Below are positions 33,791-44,746 of a stretch of DNA of 64,000 nt, piece by piece. Location of the stretch: positions 186,001 to 250,000 of the forward strand of contig JAPQWV010000336.1 in assembly GCA_027422505.1 (NCBI GenBank), written 5' to 3'. Source of the stretch: Craterostigma plantagineum (taxonomy: Eukaryota; Streptophyta; Magnoliopsida; Lamiales; Linderniaceae). Both the position numbers and the translations under genes were made by a program. A model generated the notes under the pieces. The model worked only from the letters and a program-made list of their open reading frames with translations, searched no databases and was not told the DNA's origin. Within the stretch, counting starts at the first letter, position 1. Every line of letters begins with the position of its first letter.

Positions 33791-35080
33791 GCTCAATTTC
33801 AAGTCAAAAAAGCACACTACCAAACACGTTAAAATTCTTCTCTTCCTTATAAACAGAGACCTACCTTACCTACTCCACAACAGAAAGGTAATAGATTGGA
33901 TTTGAAGCATAAAAACGCAAACACGTATTATATATTATAAGTGTGAATGAGGTAAATGAACAGGGATTCAGGGATTTTGGTAGTCGTAATCTACGCTGGA
34001 ATAATGATATCCTACTAATCTACTAGATGTCATGGCCGCACGTTGCGCGGCTTCTATAACCTTACCCGGAACCGAATGCTTAAAATTGTTAACTGCCCGT
34101 AGGTTGGCTCTTGCTTAAAACTGTTGACAGTTAACTCGTGCTTATATCTAGTTGTGCTCTTAATCGAATTAACTGAGCAAGTAATCTCGCAAACGTCAGG
34201 TCCTCGTAGATTATAAATGTACATGGGATCATCTACTTGATGCATCAATTGACACCATTAAATATTTAAATGGTCCACATGACGGGTGTATCAGCACACA
34301 AATATCACCATTATACGTTCAAAAAATACAAGAGATTCATTCTGTACTTTCATTGGTGATGGCCGAATAATTAACTTCCCTTTAGCAAGCGACACAAGAT
34401 AACGTCATCTGGTTCGTTCTTAAATGTCCACGTGAATTTCCAATTATCTTTCGCATCATAATTGAATTGGGATGGTCCAACAGGTCATGGCAAATATTAT
34501 ATATATTTTCACGTATATTCAGATTTCAAGCCAACATATCAAAATATCGAAAGATCAAAAATTTATACTATTATAAGATCAAAAATTTGTTAACAATTAA
34601 ATAGTAAAAGATAAATAATCAAATCAAAACATCCAAAATATATGTAACATGAATAACATAAACAAATAAATCCTTCATTATCATTTTAATTTCCGTAAGG
34701 TACGGTAAGGAAATTATGATATCCAAAAATCTGTGGCCATTCGAAGTCCGTAATCATGTCCGAAATTCGTGACCATAGTCCATAGTCCGTACGCTCGTTA
34801 ATTAATTTAAAGTATTTAACGAATATTGTTTTATTGTTTTTTATTCTTAAAAATTCCACACGCCACCAAGAGGAAACGAAATCTGGACCTCTCGCCACTA
34901 ATGAAGATATTCCGCGATACCACTCGGCTATAGGCATTTTTGTTGTATATTTTACTTTTTTAAAATCTTCATATTAGTGTACGATTAATATTCATAAAAT
35001 TAGCGTACATAAAAATAAAATTACCATACCTCACTCGTGAAAGACGCTCGACGAAGGTTGATCGTTGCCGGAGAGCGCTT
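33791..35080. other. Intergenic, AT-rich; Helitron-like end inside
   Basis: No gene was recognised. The stretch 33887-33935 (AATAGATTGGATT, GAAGCATAAAAACG) is shared with 41917-41945, so a dispersed repeat lies here. A possible Helitron 3' terminus lies at 34020-34053 (separate entry). Confidence 0.45.
34020..34053 (-). mobile_element. Possible Helitron 3' terminus
   Basis: On the minus strand a GCCGC/GCGGC hairpin with loop GCAACGT is followed after about 8 bp by CTAG and then T. A short GC hairpin about 10 bp upstream of CTRR-T is the Helitron 3' signature. No Rep/helicase gene and no matching 5' TC end were identified. Confidence 0.45.
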
Positions 35081-35404
35081 GTGCTGATAACGTGTTATAA
35101 AAATATTATTGTGATTAGTATTTATATTCTGATTACTATGATAATAGAATTATAGAGAGAAATATATATAGAGAGGAAGTATGGGTTTTTTTCCCCAATA
35201 TTTGGTGTGTTTTATAATACAACTCCAGATGCCTATTATACACAAATTTCTATCACAACCACAAAATAAAATATTACATTCTCATAATCACATCTAATTT
35301 ATATTCTTATCTATATTCCATCCATATCTTATCAATCACTGCATAATATGCATTCACTCCAATATTTCATAATAGGATTGTTATTTTGTGTTGGCTCCCT
35401 AACA
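35081..35404 (-). mobile_element. Copia-type LTR (312 bp) with primer-binding site, minus strand
   Basis: Minus strand: TGTTAGGGAGCC at 35404 to TTTATAACA at 35093, followed directly by CGTTATCAGCAC (35092-35081). As I remember, ACACGTTATCAGCAC is the LTR/primer-binding junction of a common group of plant copia elements. A TATATATA box lies within about 35162-35170. Beyond the PBS only a short leader (to about 35040) is recognisable, so this is a truncated element or a rearranged single LTR. Confidence 0.65.
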
Positions 35405-38360
35405 TTTTTTCTATATACCCAAAGAACCACAAGTTTATAGCGGATTCATAATTACGAGCCCCATTATTTACCATATACTTTGATTTATATTATTATTATT
35501 ATTATCTTATAGTTTAATAAGATATTTGCATTATTATTATGGAAATGGTGGGGGTGGGATCGAATAATATTATTAATGTTTAAGTTAAATATTAAATATA
35601 TTTACATATTTTAACAACATATAGAAGGGAAAACAAAACACGATCTATATTATATACACATATATGTGTTGCATTATTATATAAAAAACATTGGCAACCT
35701 AGAAACAGGTAATAAATTCTAACAATTATGTGTAACTATTAACCTGCAACTCACATTAGAAACTGATCACATTCCTCCCTTTTATAGTAGTATAAGCATG
35801 CACACAAAACGACTTCGTATTGCAATTTAATGTATTTTAGTAAATATATTATGATGAAAGAGAAAACAAGCGTGTGTATATATAAAGAAATTATTTGTGT
35901 CAGTTATATTCCTCCAAATTTTTATATATAATTTTTATATTCTATATAAAATATATTGTGTCGAAATGCAACCTAAAAAAATTGTATGTAGCTATACATT
36001 GAGAGCCAAAAAATTAGATATTAGTGTAAGATACTTATTTTCTTTTAAGCGCATATTAGTAGAAAATTAATTTTTTTAACACAACCACATTAAGTAATAT
36101 ATTAATCAAATAAGTAACTTAGGATTAGATGTGATAAATAATGAAATTTGGATGTGATAAGCGATTTTCATGTATTTGTGGATCGCAACTAGGTCTCTTG
36201 ATGGAAGGGATTGCATGATATTTCATATTCGAGAATGAAATGTTTTTAACTTACTCCTATAAATACGTCTCTAATCCATAAATCATCACACACAAAGAAA
36301 AATAGAGAACGCAGTCCCAAGAAAGTTATAGTACTAAAATCCACAATGCTAAGATATTTGAAAAGAAAACGTACGGAACTAAGAGAACGAAAAATCAGTA
36401 ATGTGAGAACTGAATCATTTGATTTATTACAACAAAATATAGATTTCGAATTTGCGACTGTTAACATTCGAGATCAAGTTCGAACGGTGTATTTGCAAAA
36501 AATTTCACGCCAATCTTAGATTATGAATTTCCTAAAAGAACATTTTGAACAAATCAATTTTAACTGTTCCACGCTTCATGGTTTTAAGGAATATGAAAAT
36601 TATTTGGAGCATATATTAAAAAAATGCAGCATATTATCTGTAAGTTGATTTTTTGAAGATGAAAATTTGTGATAGAGGAAGAAACTTTTATCGATTGTTA
36701 TAATGCTATGATATAAAGAAGTTCGTAACGTTGTTTTCTGTTATGTATTATCATTTTGGTTTATTTTAGTTAATTTTGCCAACTCTCAAAGTATATTCTA
36801 GTTCCTCTCCTTAAATGCAAGTTAGTGGCATTTACTTCATTGTTTAAACTATGTAACAAAAGATCTAGGTATTAAACATTGAGTGCTACTATTTGAACCC
36901 CCTTAGGGCGTGGAAAAAACCTTGGAACTTGCAATGCTATGTATTCATTATTTTACAACTTTGAAATCAAATAATCACTAATGAGTGCGAGTACCATTAT
37001 TTGTTTTATATATAATTTACATTTAATAGAACCATTTCAATATTTAATTTTATCAAAATTAATTATAACAAAAAATAAACCTTGACAGAAAATATCAAAT
37101 ATTAGCATTATAACTTATTTAAAAAATAATCATATAATATTCTGTAAAAGTCATTCCTGAATATACACAACAAAGTGCATGGGAAATAAATAATAAAATT
37201 AATAAGTATAACTTTAATATGAAGAAAAAGATTACTATAAATTAATTGCTAACTTACCAAATACCGGAATAATACTAGTATTGGAATCTTTTGTATACGT
37301 TTTTCTTACATTAGGTAAGGTAAATATTTTTTCTATCTTTTATTTTGTTAATATGGTTGAAAATCTTTATAAGTTTATCTTCTATATATGTTTTATAACA
37401 TTAGGTAAGATATATATTTTTTCTATCTTTTATTTTGTCAATATGGTTTCTTTATAAGTTTATATTGAACTAATTTAGTTGTTTAGTGAAAGGTAAAGAA
37501 ATAAATATTGGAAAAAAGAATAAGGAGTTTATTAGTCCAATATAAAAATTAATAAATTACATAATATCGTCTCACATTTTTTAAATTAAAATATAAAAGT
37601 AAATATTATGGAAAGTGGAGATTTGTTAAACGTAAGTTTTCCTTCTATTATACAAGAACATGTATATAAAAATAATAAAATTATAGTGTGTATATCAGTT
37701 AATAGACATTCAAACGTGTCTATAGACCTATAAACTTGATCAATGCATTACTAAAGGACGTTCAAAATGGAAAAATTCCTCAAAAACGTTTATTTTATTT
37801 GGTGAAAAACATAATTTTTAAAGCTGCATTTAATTGTGTGATAGTTAATAGGGAGTCTAAATAGAATCTAGGGGGTCTGTATAGAATTACCCTTAAACAA
37901 TATATCGTGTTTAATGATGTGACATGATGCGACGAGTTAACATGTTATTAGCCCAAAATTTGCAACACGTATAAAAAGTCAAAGTGATAAAATGGTAGAC
38001 ATAGTAACAGAAACATATAATAACCTTGATTTGTTAGAGCACAACATTGAAAACATCAATAACATTGAAAAGTTAATCATTGAGAGCTGTCAGAGATCAT
38101 ACGGATCGAGATTAATATTTTAATATGGTAGGGCCTAGAAACAAACTGCATCACATTAACAACAGAGCACACAATCATAGCAGTGTGACACATAATTTTG
38201 CGACCAAGGCAGAGCCAATCATTGAATTTTTTGTCTTTTGAATTTATTTTCTATCTCATATGCAAATTTTACTTTTCTAAATTATCTGTGTAATGATTAT
38301 TTTGTTGAATTAGATAATATGTTTTATTAAATAATAAGCAGATAAATATAATATGATAAT
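35405..38360. other. Intergenic, AT-rich, about 3 kb without a supported gene
   Basis: No gene family was recognised. One 57-codon open frame (36346-36519) follows a TATAAATA at 36257-36264 and starts MLRYLKRKRTE. It has no recognisable domain and I do not annotate it as a gene. A 90-bp-period imperfect direct repeat with units starting ACATTAGGTAAG lies at 37308 and 37398. The rest is low-complexity A/T sequence. Confidence 0.45.
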
Positions 38361-38365
38361 AGATA

Positions 38366-38415
38366 AAACATGAGCACTTATCGTTGTGCCTTGTGCCCAG
38401 CTTGAAATTGACTAG
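38366..38415 (+). mobile_element. Helitron-like 3' end, first copy
   Basis: CACTTATCGTTGTGCCTTGT is followed by CTTGAAATTGACTAG and T. It closely resembles 41208-41247 (TTATCGTTGCGCCTTGTG...GGACTAGT). Both end CTAG-T after a short imperfect hairpin, as in Helitron 3' ends. The hairpin is weak, so classification is tentative. Confidence 0.35.
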
Positions 38416-38432
38416 TACACACATATATATAT

Positions 38433-38788
38433 GAATTTTATGGTCCTCACCTTATGTAAGCACCTTATATGGGCACCTGTTGTCCGAAACGTGTCATTTC
38501 AACATCCCACATCGACATCTAACGTTATGTCGTCTTATTTAACACCTTTTAGGTTTCATTAATCGACATTTCGGATGCTGATGTGGCATATTAATACGTC
38601 ACTGAAATATATCGCGTCAATATGCCACACTAGCATCCGGAATGTCAATTAATGGCAACTAGAAGGTGTTAATTAAGACGACATAACCTCATAGATGTCG
38701 ATGTATAATGTTGAAATGACACGAATCGGTACCACATCAACAGGTGCCCATATAAGATGCTCACATAAGGTGAGCACCATAAAATTCC
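38433..38788. mobile_element. Foldback (hairpin) MITE, 356 bp
   Basis: Nearly the whole element is an inverted repeat. GAATTTTATGGTCCTCACC at the left pairs with GGTGAGCACCATAAAATTC at the right. Inner parts (TCATTTCAACAT, ACATCGACATCT, TTATGTCGTCTTA, GGATGCTGATGTGGCATATT) also pair with the right half. The loop is near 38605-38620. Arms are about 170 bp. It sits in a TATATATA context, so the duplication cannot be resolved. No coding capacity. Confidence 0.8.
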
Positions 38789-38808
38789 TATATATATGTA
38801 TATTGTTG

Positions 38809-41074
38809 GGAAACCCCTGGTGACCCGAGGCCTTGCCCCGGACGCAGCAGAATTTAAATTTTTCCCGGGTTCCCCTTACGGTTTCCCCAGGATACTCGGT
38901 TAAATAAAGAAAACGCACGTAGACACGTATAGTATGAGGATCTTACCCTTGTAGCGAAGATCCTTAGCTCCCGTAGCTCACGAACTGTGTCGAAGAAAAT
39001 CACGCCGACCCCGTGACGTGCCGCAGACCAACACCTCCCCAAGGATGGCTAGAGGAAGTATGGAATGTTGTGTAGAGATGTATTTGTGTGTGTGTGATTT
39101 CTAAAACTCACAAACACTTAGGGTTTTCATAAGGATCACCCTAAATGCTCTAACTTCTCTCTAAAATCTCTTAGATAGTGTGAGAAATAGCTTGGAATTC
39201 ATTTTGGACGAAAATCACAAGTCTCATAATGTAAAACCAAGTTTTAAATCATGAAATATACTTTAGATTTGTTTAAATGAGATCATGTCCTACATGACTC
39301 ATTTTTGTTTGATTCTCTTATTATTTTATCATCTAATGACTAGATATTGTCCCACAAATCATAACAAAAGAACAAGAAACGAAATTGGATTTGATTTGGA
39401 TCAAATTTGACCAAAAACTATCGGTCACGGCCTCTGACATGACCTGTCACGGCCGTGACACATCATTGGATGAGTTCTGCCGCTCGTCACGGCCTAAGTC
39501 ACGGCCGTGACCATCTTCTGGAGGCTGTCACGGCCTGGGCATGAAGTGTCACGGCCGTGACACTGTCGGGCACCATTTTGGCTCGCTACTGCCAGTCGTC
39601 ATGGCCACGTGCAAGCTGTCACGGCCGTGACAGCCCTGACAGCTTTGCGGCAGTTTGGTATTTCGATACGATCGAGGGGTAAACGATGTCCGATTGACCT
39701 GAAATTTTAACCATAGTTAAAAGACTCACCAATCTTGATTTTGAGCAAAGGGATTCTCAATCGGAGGTCTAGATTGTGAGATATGAAGTTTTGAAGCTAC
39801 TGCTATTTTGCAGAGGGACTTCATGACTGTGACAAGCCATGCTTGTCATTGTGAACCCTATTTACGCTTCATTCTTCACCTTTTCCGTTCCATAAATTTC
39901 CGTCCATGTAAATATAGTTTCTAAAACATATATTTAATATTTTTATTAACGTCTCTAAGATCGTTAAATCATTTTACATCTCATATTAGTTAGGCACTAT
40001 CACAGTGATCATTTTTAAGCCCGACTCTCTTGGTTCGTCTCAACCCGGCAAGGGAGGAATCCAAGAATTTGGTAAGCGCCTAGCCAATCCCGCGGTACCA
40101 AATAGATCCCGTGTTGAGTACGATCTTCGATCTACGAACCGACTATAGATTATCGTCGTACGTATAGACCCTTCACAAATGTCCCGATCGAGTGGGAGTC
40201 ATGGTTACGTCAAACTCACTAGACTCGACTCTATGACTAATTCGTGACTGGCGAAATTACTAAACTGCCCTTACGTCCCACGTAAGTCAGTTTATAGCTT
40301 CGGCCGAAGACTTCGTAATTTCCCGTCCCCGAATATGCATAGGACATATATCTCAGTTACTAACGAGATAGTGAATCCCTAACGTTAGTCTAAGCACGGC
40401 AGTTACCCTTTGTTGTCAAGACCGCATGTCGCCGCCGACCCATGTTCGTCCCCGAACAAGGTGGACCTAGCAAACTAGTGACATTTCAAGACCCCAAAGT
40501 CAACTCCGTCAAAAACCCTTCGGTCTAAGGTCCACGCACACTACTATAGTCAATCGATCGATCATTGACGCTACCCAGAGTAACGATAAGGCCCATGTGA
40601 TCGTCGATTGCGAGTCGTGTCCAAGTACAAGTTAATCCCCTGATTCAACTTATACCAATGTTACGACCTCCCGCTTCCCAAGCGAATGATTGGCACAACC
40701 ATATAAGAGTCGTCAACAAATAAGTCATAATTGACGCTCAGTCACCCTACTGAGATCTAAGACTTATGGACTAATTTAATATCGGAGAATAATAGCTCAC
40801 CGGTGCCCCTCTCTCATCCCATGAGAATCGGTGAATAAACTCACGATATATATGGGATTTATTTATTTACCGTCTCACCGGATGCCTAGTAAGACTTTTT
40901 AGGTAAATAAATAATATGCCTTTTTTAAAGAATAAATTATAAAGTATAAATTCCATTAATACATATAAGAATACCTTATTCAAATACATAACGAATAATA
41001 CATCGATTATTAAATGCATGCCCTATTCATTACATCCTCGAATGGCATTCCGAGGGCACATCCCCAACATATAT
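38809..41074. mobile_element. Solo LTR, 2256 bp
   Basis: The unit at 38814-41069 begins TGTTGGGAAACCCC and ends CATCCCCAACA. It is bounded by TATAT on each side (38809-38813 and 41070-41074). No internal coding domain, PBS or second LTR is present, so it is best read as a solo LTR left by LTR-LTR recombination. It contains four copies of the palindrome GTCACGGCCGTGAC (39446, 39498, 39548 and 39618). A TATAT duplication in AT-rich DNA is weak proof by itself, but the TG...CA ends with 7-bp inverted termini support it. Orientation is uncertain. Confidence 0.75.
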
Positions 41075-41390
41075 ATATGCTCATATTATTTTATCACTTA
41101 TCTATTAAATCTAAGTCATCAATTCACACATTCTCAACAAAAGTAATCATCAGTGAATACATCTAAAACATATGAAATAGAAAGTTAAGATGAGAAAAAG
41201 AGTGAAATTTATCGTTGCGCCTTGTGCACGTCTCGAAATGGACTAGTATATATATATGCTCATATTATTTTATCACTTATTTATTAAATCTAAGTCATCA
41301 ATTCACACATTCTCAACAAAAGTAATCATCAGTGAACACAACTAAGACATATGATAGAAAGTTCAAAAGATGAGAAATAAAGTGAAATTT
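41070..41390. repeat. Tandem duplication with 179-bp period, Helitron-like unit
   Basis: TATATATATGCTCATATT... at 41070 recurs at 41249, with high similarity for about 140 bp (shared AAATCTAAGTCATCAATTC and AAAGTAATCATCAGTGAA). The first unit runs from TC (41080) to CTAG (41243-41246), about 167 bp, then T. That is the shape of a small non-autonomous Helitron inserted head-to-tail. The second unit loses similarity after about 41390. Confidence 0.6.
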
Positions 41391-42659
41391 GATTACTCTC
41401 AACTCAATCTCATAATACCCAAACTTTTCTCATAAGGCCATATCATGGTAATGCAAAACTCCCCACAAAAAAAAAGGACTATATCCACTTCCAATCATAC
41501 TTGAAACTCAAACTTAAATAAGTTATTACTTTCTATCTCATGTTTCATATGCATATTTGTGTTTCAACGCAAAAATTTATAGTTAAAAAATTGCAAGACC
41601 AGTCCTTTATTTAGTTTTGACTATTAGAACACGGCTAAAATTTTTTAATTTTTTATTTATATGAAATAGAAGTCAATGATTATTTTAACGAGACATTAAC
41701 ATTAAACTTTACTATAATTTTATTAAATATATTTTTAGTCGAGTTTAACATAATATCGTTGTAAGAAATGTAAAGTATGTGAGTCATATTAAACTTAGTG
41801 TGAAAAATAAAAATTAACAGTTTTTGGAGTATGAAAATGAGTTTAATAGTCGGAGAATGATAACTGCATTCTCCAATATAAATTCGTGTTGCTTCTAAAT
41901 AGTACAAGAAACATAATAGATTGGATTTTGAAGCATAAAAACGGAAGCACAAGCCTAATATATATACACATACATATTGAGAGCGTGAGAATGTAGTCTT
42001 TTGGCAACATAGCTGAGGACAATGAGAAGAGGTGTAGACAGTGATAAGTGAATTACCAGAGACAAACAACTGCGATTAAGATATGATAGACATCACGAAT
42101 AGGCACGATTTTAGATAGCTAGATGTGTGCCTAAGCCTAACTAATCAAGTTAATGAAGTGACATTTCAATTTTGATGCACAATAAATAAAGAAAGAAAGA
42201 AAGATCCAGTTTGATTGATACCCTTGAAAGTGACACTTTTTCAAGCGAGGGATTGAGCCAGCAAATCAATCACATTTTCTAACTGTATACGTATCATTTA
42301 TACATTGTGCAAGAGAGAACGAAAATTACTCTGAATATCTCATAAACAAAACAATTGAATGGAACTAACTTACTTTGCATAATCATCAAAATTTTCAAAC
42401 TGAAATCCAAGATCAAAGTGTACACGATCAATGGAACAGTGAGCACGGAGCTCATCTGTGACACATTCATAGGCATGAAGAAGAACGCATACATAGGTGA
42501 GGGAAAGAAGGTTACCTCAGCATATGGAAAGCTCCACCGATGAAAAAAGCCGACCACCAACACCAATCTACCAGAGGTCACGTGACAATGACGTCGACTC
42601 CACCATGCTCGTCGCTAAAGGGTAAAAATAAGAAAAATAAAAAAAAAGAACTCGATAAT
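41391..42659. other. Intergenic, no supported gene
   Basis: Short open frames on both strands show no recognisable domain. 41917-41945 shares a dispersed repeat with 33887-33935. The region just left of the PNRC-like fragment (42300-42600) contains an open frame at 42355-42543 without homology that I recognise; it could be the 3' flank of that gene. Confidence 0.4.
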
Positions 42660-43053
42660 TCATTCCATCACAAGAAGACGCTTAAGAGTCTCCGACGCAT
42701 CGTGTGAAGATTCTTTCCTACCAAAGAAAGACAGCAGCGGAAGGGATCTCGGAGACGGTGAGATCACGAAACCCGACCTTATTTTACTCAATCCGATGAG
42801 TAAAAGGTTCGGATTGAAATTAGAGTTGGGATTAGGGTTTCCAGAGTTACTGCTAGTGAAAATAGAGGTCAACGGCTCTATCTTCAAAATCGTCACCTGA
42901 CCAGTCATCGGAGGTGAGGTGACGGTTGCGCCGCCGTCGGAAATCTGAGAAGGAGACTTGGGAGATTTCTTGATTCTCTTCTTCTCATGCTTTGGGGATG
43001 CGTTGAAGGGACTCGAATCAGCTTTCTTTTCACATGTGTTGCAGTGTTTTCTT
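42660..43053 (-). pseudogene. PNRC-like (proline-rich nuclear receptor coactivator-type) last exon or fragment
   Basis: The minus-strand frame reads a lysine/serine-rich stretch (KHEKKRIKKSPKSPSQ), then MTGQVTILK. It continues to SGFVISPSPRSLPLLSFF and ends ETLKRLLVME. Plant PNRC-type proteins have a QVTIL(K/R) block, a SPSPSSLP-(I/L)P-(S/T)F motif and a C-terminal DLRRLL-like end, in this order. The coding frame is open upstream of the annotated Met to a TAA near 43062. A splice acceptor (ATCAG before AAGAAAAC) may start this exon at 43053, but no upstream exon was found. Beyond it lie CACTA-like repeats. Family members act in mRNA decapping/decay complexes in animals; the plant role is not something I can state. 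I treat it as partial, possibly a gene whose first exon was displaced. Confidence 0.45.
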
Positions 43054-43149
43054 CTGATTTACAGTCGGATTCGGCGCGCCTTCGCCGGCGGCTGGGGAGT
43101 TTCGCCGCCGATGAAACGACGACGGGTGGCTACTGTGCAAATTCCGTTG

Positions 43150-43270
43150 GTAATTTAGAGTCGGATTCGGCCAGCCTTCTTTTTTTTTAATTTTTTTTAT
43201 TTTTCCCCTTCAGCGACGGAAATTCCGTCGCTAACTCCGTCGCTAGCTCCATCGCAATCCTTTTTTTTTT
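43150..43270. mobile_element. CACTA-like subterminal repeats
   Basis: GCGACGGAAATTCCGTCGC is a perfect palindrome, followed by CTCCGTCGCTAGCTCC. Short arrays of (T/A)GCGACGGA are typical of subterminal regions of plant CACTA transposons. No CACTA end or transposase was seen, so this is only a fragment. Confidence 0.4.
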
Positions 43271-43523
43271 CTAAGTGCGCCACTTCAGCGGGTCGGCTGC
43301 CACGTCAGCGGGTCTGGGTTACAATACAGGGTCGGGCCGTATAGTGTCCATAAATTGCCATTTTTTTAGAAGTTACTGTCCCTATATCGCCAACCCGAAG
43401 ATAACGGTCCCTATAACGCCACCCCTCCTAACTTATGGGATTAAAAAAATATTAAGCCTTCCACAATACCAAAACTCTATAAATATCAACCTCATTTTAA
43501 CCATTTTTCCTCACACATTCAAA

Positions 43524-43613
<90 letters not shown>
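43271..43613 (+). promoter_or_regulatory. Promoter-like leader with TATA box and CT microsatellite, upstream of the hAT gene
   Basis: TATAAATA lies at 43478-43485, followed by a pyrimidine-rich leader ending in an uninterrupted (CT)n tract (43529-43613, 85 bp). The tract continues after copia-B (50386-50395), then CGAAACACTCTC. With copia-B removed, the leader runs on to the hAT reading frame at 50526. It is therefore a candidate promoter and 5' UTR for that gene. Confidence 0.45.
43529..43613. repeat. (CT)n microsatellite, target of copia-B
   Basis: A pure CT run of 85 bp. The TG of the copia-B LTR follows directly at 43614. The short CT remainder at 50386 is its other flank plus the 5-bp duplication CTCTC. 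Confidence 0.95.
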
Positions 43614-43617
<4 letters not shown>

Positions 43618-44746
43618 AGGATCGGTTTACGCGTTTAGAGGGGGAGGTGAATAAACGCTTGACGCCTTTTTGGTACTTAACCAGTTAAGGTTAATACCGG
43701 TGCTTGATTTTTCTCTTTGTGTTATTTGCGGAAGCTTGTAGATCGGTTCTGATTCAGAAACCGATAATCTGTGCGTAGTGTAGTGTGTGTGTGTAAGACA
43801 ATACCAGTTTGTTTCTGGAAGTTCGGAGTTGAATCTCCTACGTCTCCCCTTCTTCCTCGTGAGGAAGGTTCACTAGACTTCAGTTATACACTCGCAGTAC
43901 AACCTACCCGGCTGCCCTCAGCCTTATCTAGTGAATCCCTAGGCAGTCGTAAAATACAATCCACCTACTTCAACAGCTTTTTACAGTCCGTCGGAATAAC
44001 AATAACTCACTTACTTAACCTGACCGGTTATCGTACAGTGAGGACAACACTTTCTAAATTTCTCGCTTTGTTCTTGACTTTCGTCTGTTTGATTTCTCGT
44101 GGTTGTGTTGTTGTCTTCCTCAGTGTTTCTTCTATGATATTTATACTTGTTTGTTGATGAAGAAGACCGTTGTGAAATAGCTCCAAGTGCTGAGCTGTGC
44201 ATTAAATGCACTTTCCAAAAATGGGTACTGTCCGGTCTTGGCAGCAGTTCATACTGTCTCATTTGCTTTTTCCATTTTAAGCTTGGCTTGACTTCGACCT
44301 GACTTCCTATGGCAGCCTTGCATTAAAGATTTCGACAGTAGGTTTCATTATCCCGCCTTGAGTAAATTTGAATCTTTGTACACGTGGCATGCTTGATGAC
44401 AGAACTCCGGTCTTCGCACTTTATTGGTCCGGTATCTGAGTTCTGATCTTGGCTCCTGCCAGCTCCGGTATATCTTTCGGTTTTAGGCACGCTTCTTCTA
44501 ACAGTCAGTCTTGTGTTCTCTTTAACTGATGTCCGACCTCCTGCGCATCTGTAATCTGCTGATTGTCATCCGAACTTTTAATCTTCTTCTAACTGGTATC
44601 CTTAACCAGGCTTGAGCAGTTTCCTTCAGACTTATTATCTGGTCTTTTAATCTTCGGTCTTATGTTCTTCTGACCGGTATTCTTAATCAAGTTTGGACAA
44701 TCACCAAAACTGTTTAATCTGAATTCTTGATTCACGATTCCTAACA

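Noticed and set aside
36346..36519. 57-codon frame downstream of a TATA-like sequence in the AT-rich interval
   Set aside because: No domain, atypical composition, and such frames are expected by chance in 3 kb of AT-rich DNA.
43271..43528. Left terminal repeat of the decayed hAT element
   Set aside because: I looked for the complement of GGCCATTACCCATGTCTA upstream of the hAT gene and did not find it, so the left border is left open.
43275..43619. Open frame ending in a long Ser-Leu repeat
   Set aside because: The repeat is the translation of the CT microsatellite and has no coding meaning.
43771..44157. 128-codon frame also present at 49422-49796
   Set aside because: Both copies lie inside the copia-B LTRs and are duplicated because the LTRs are; no gene family recognised.
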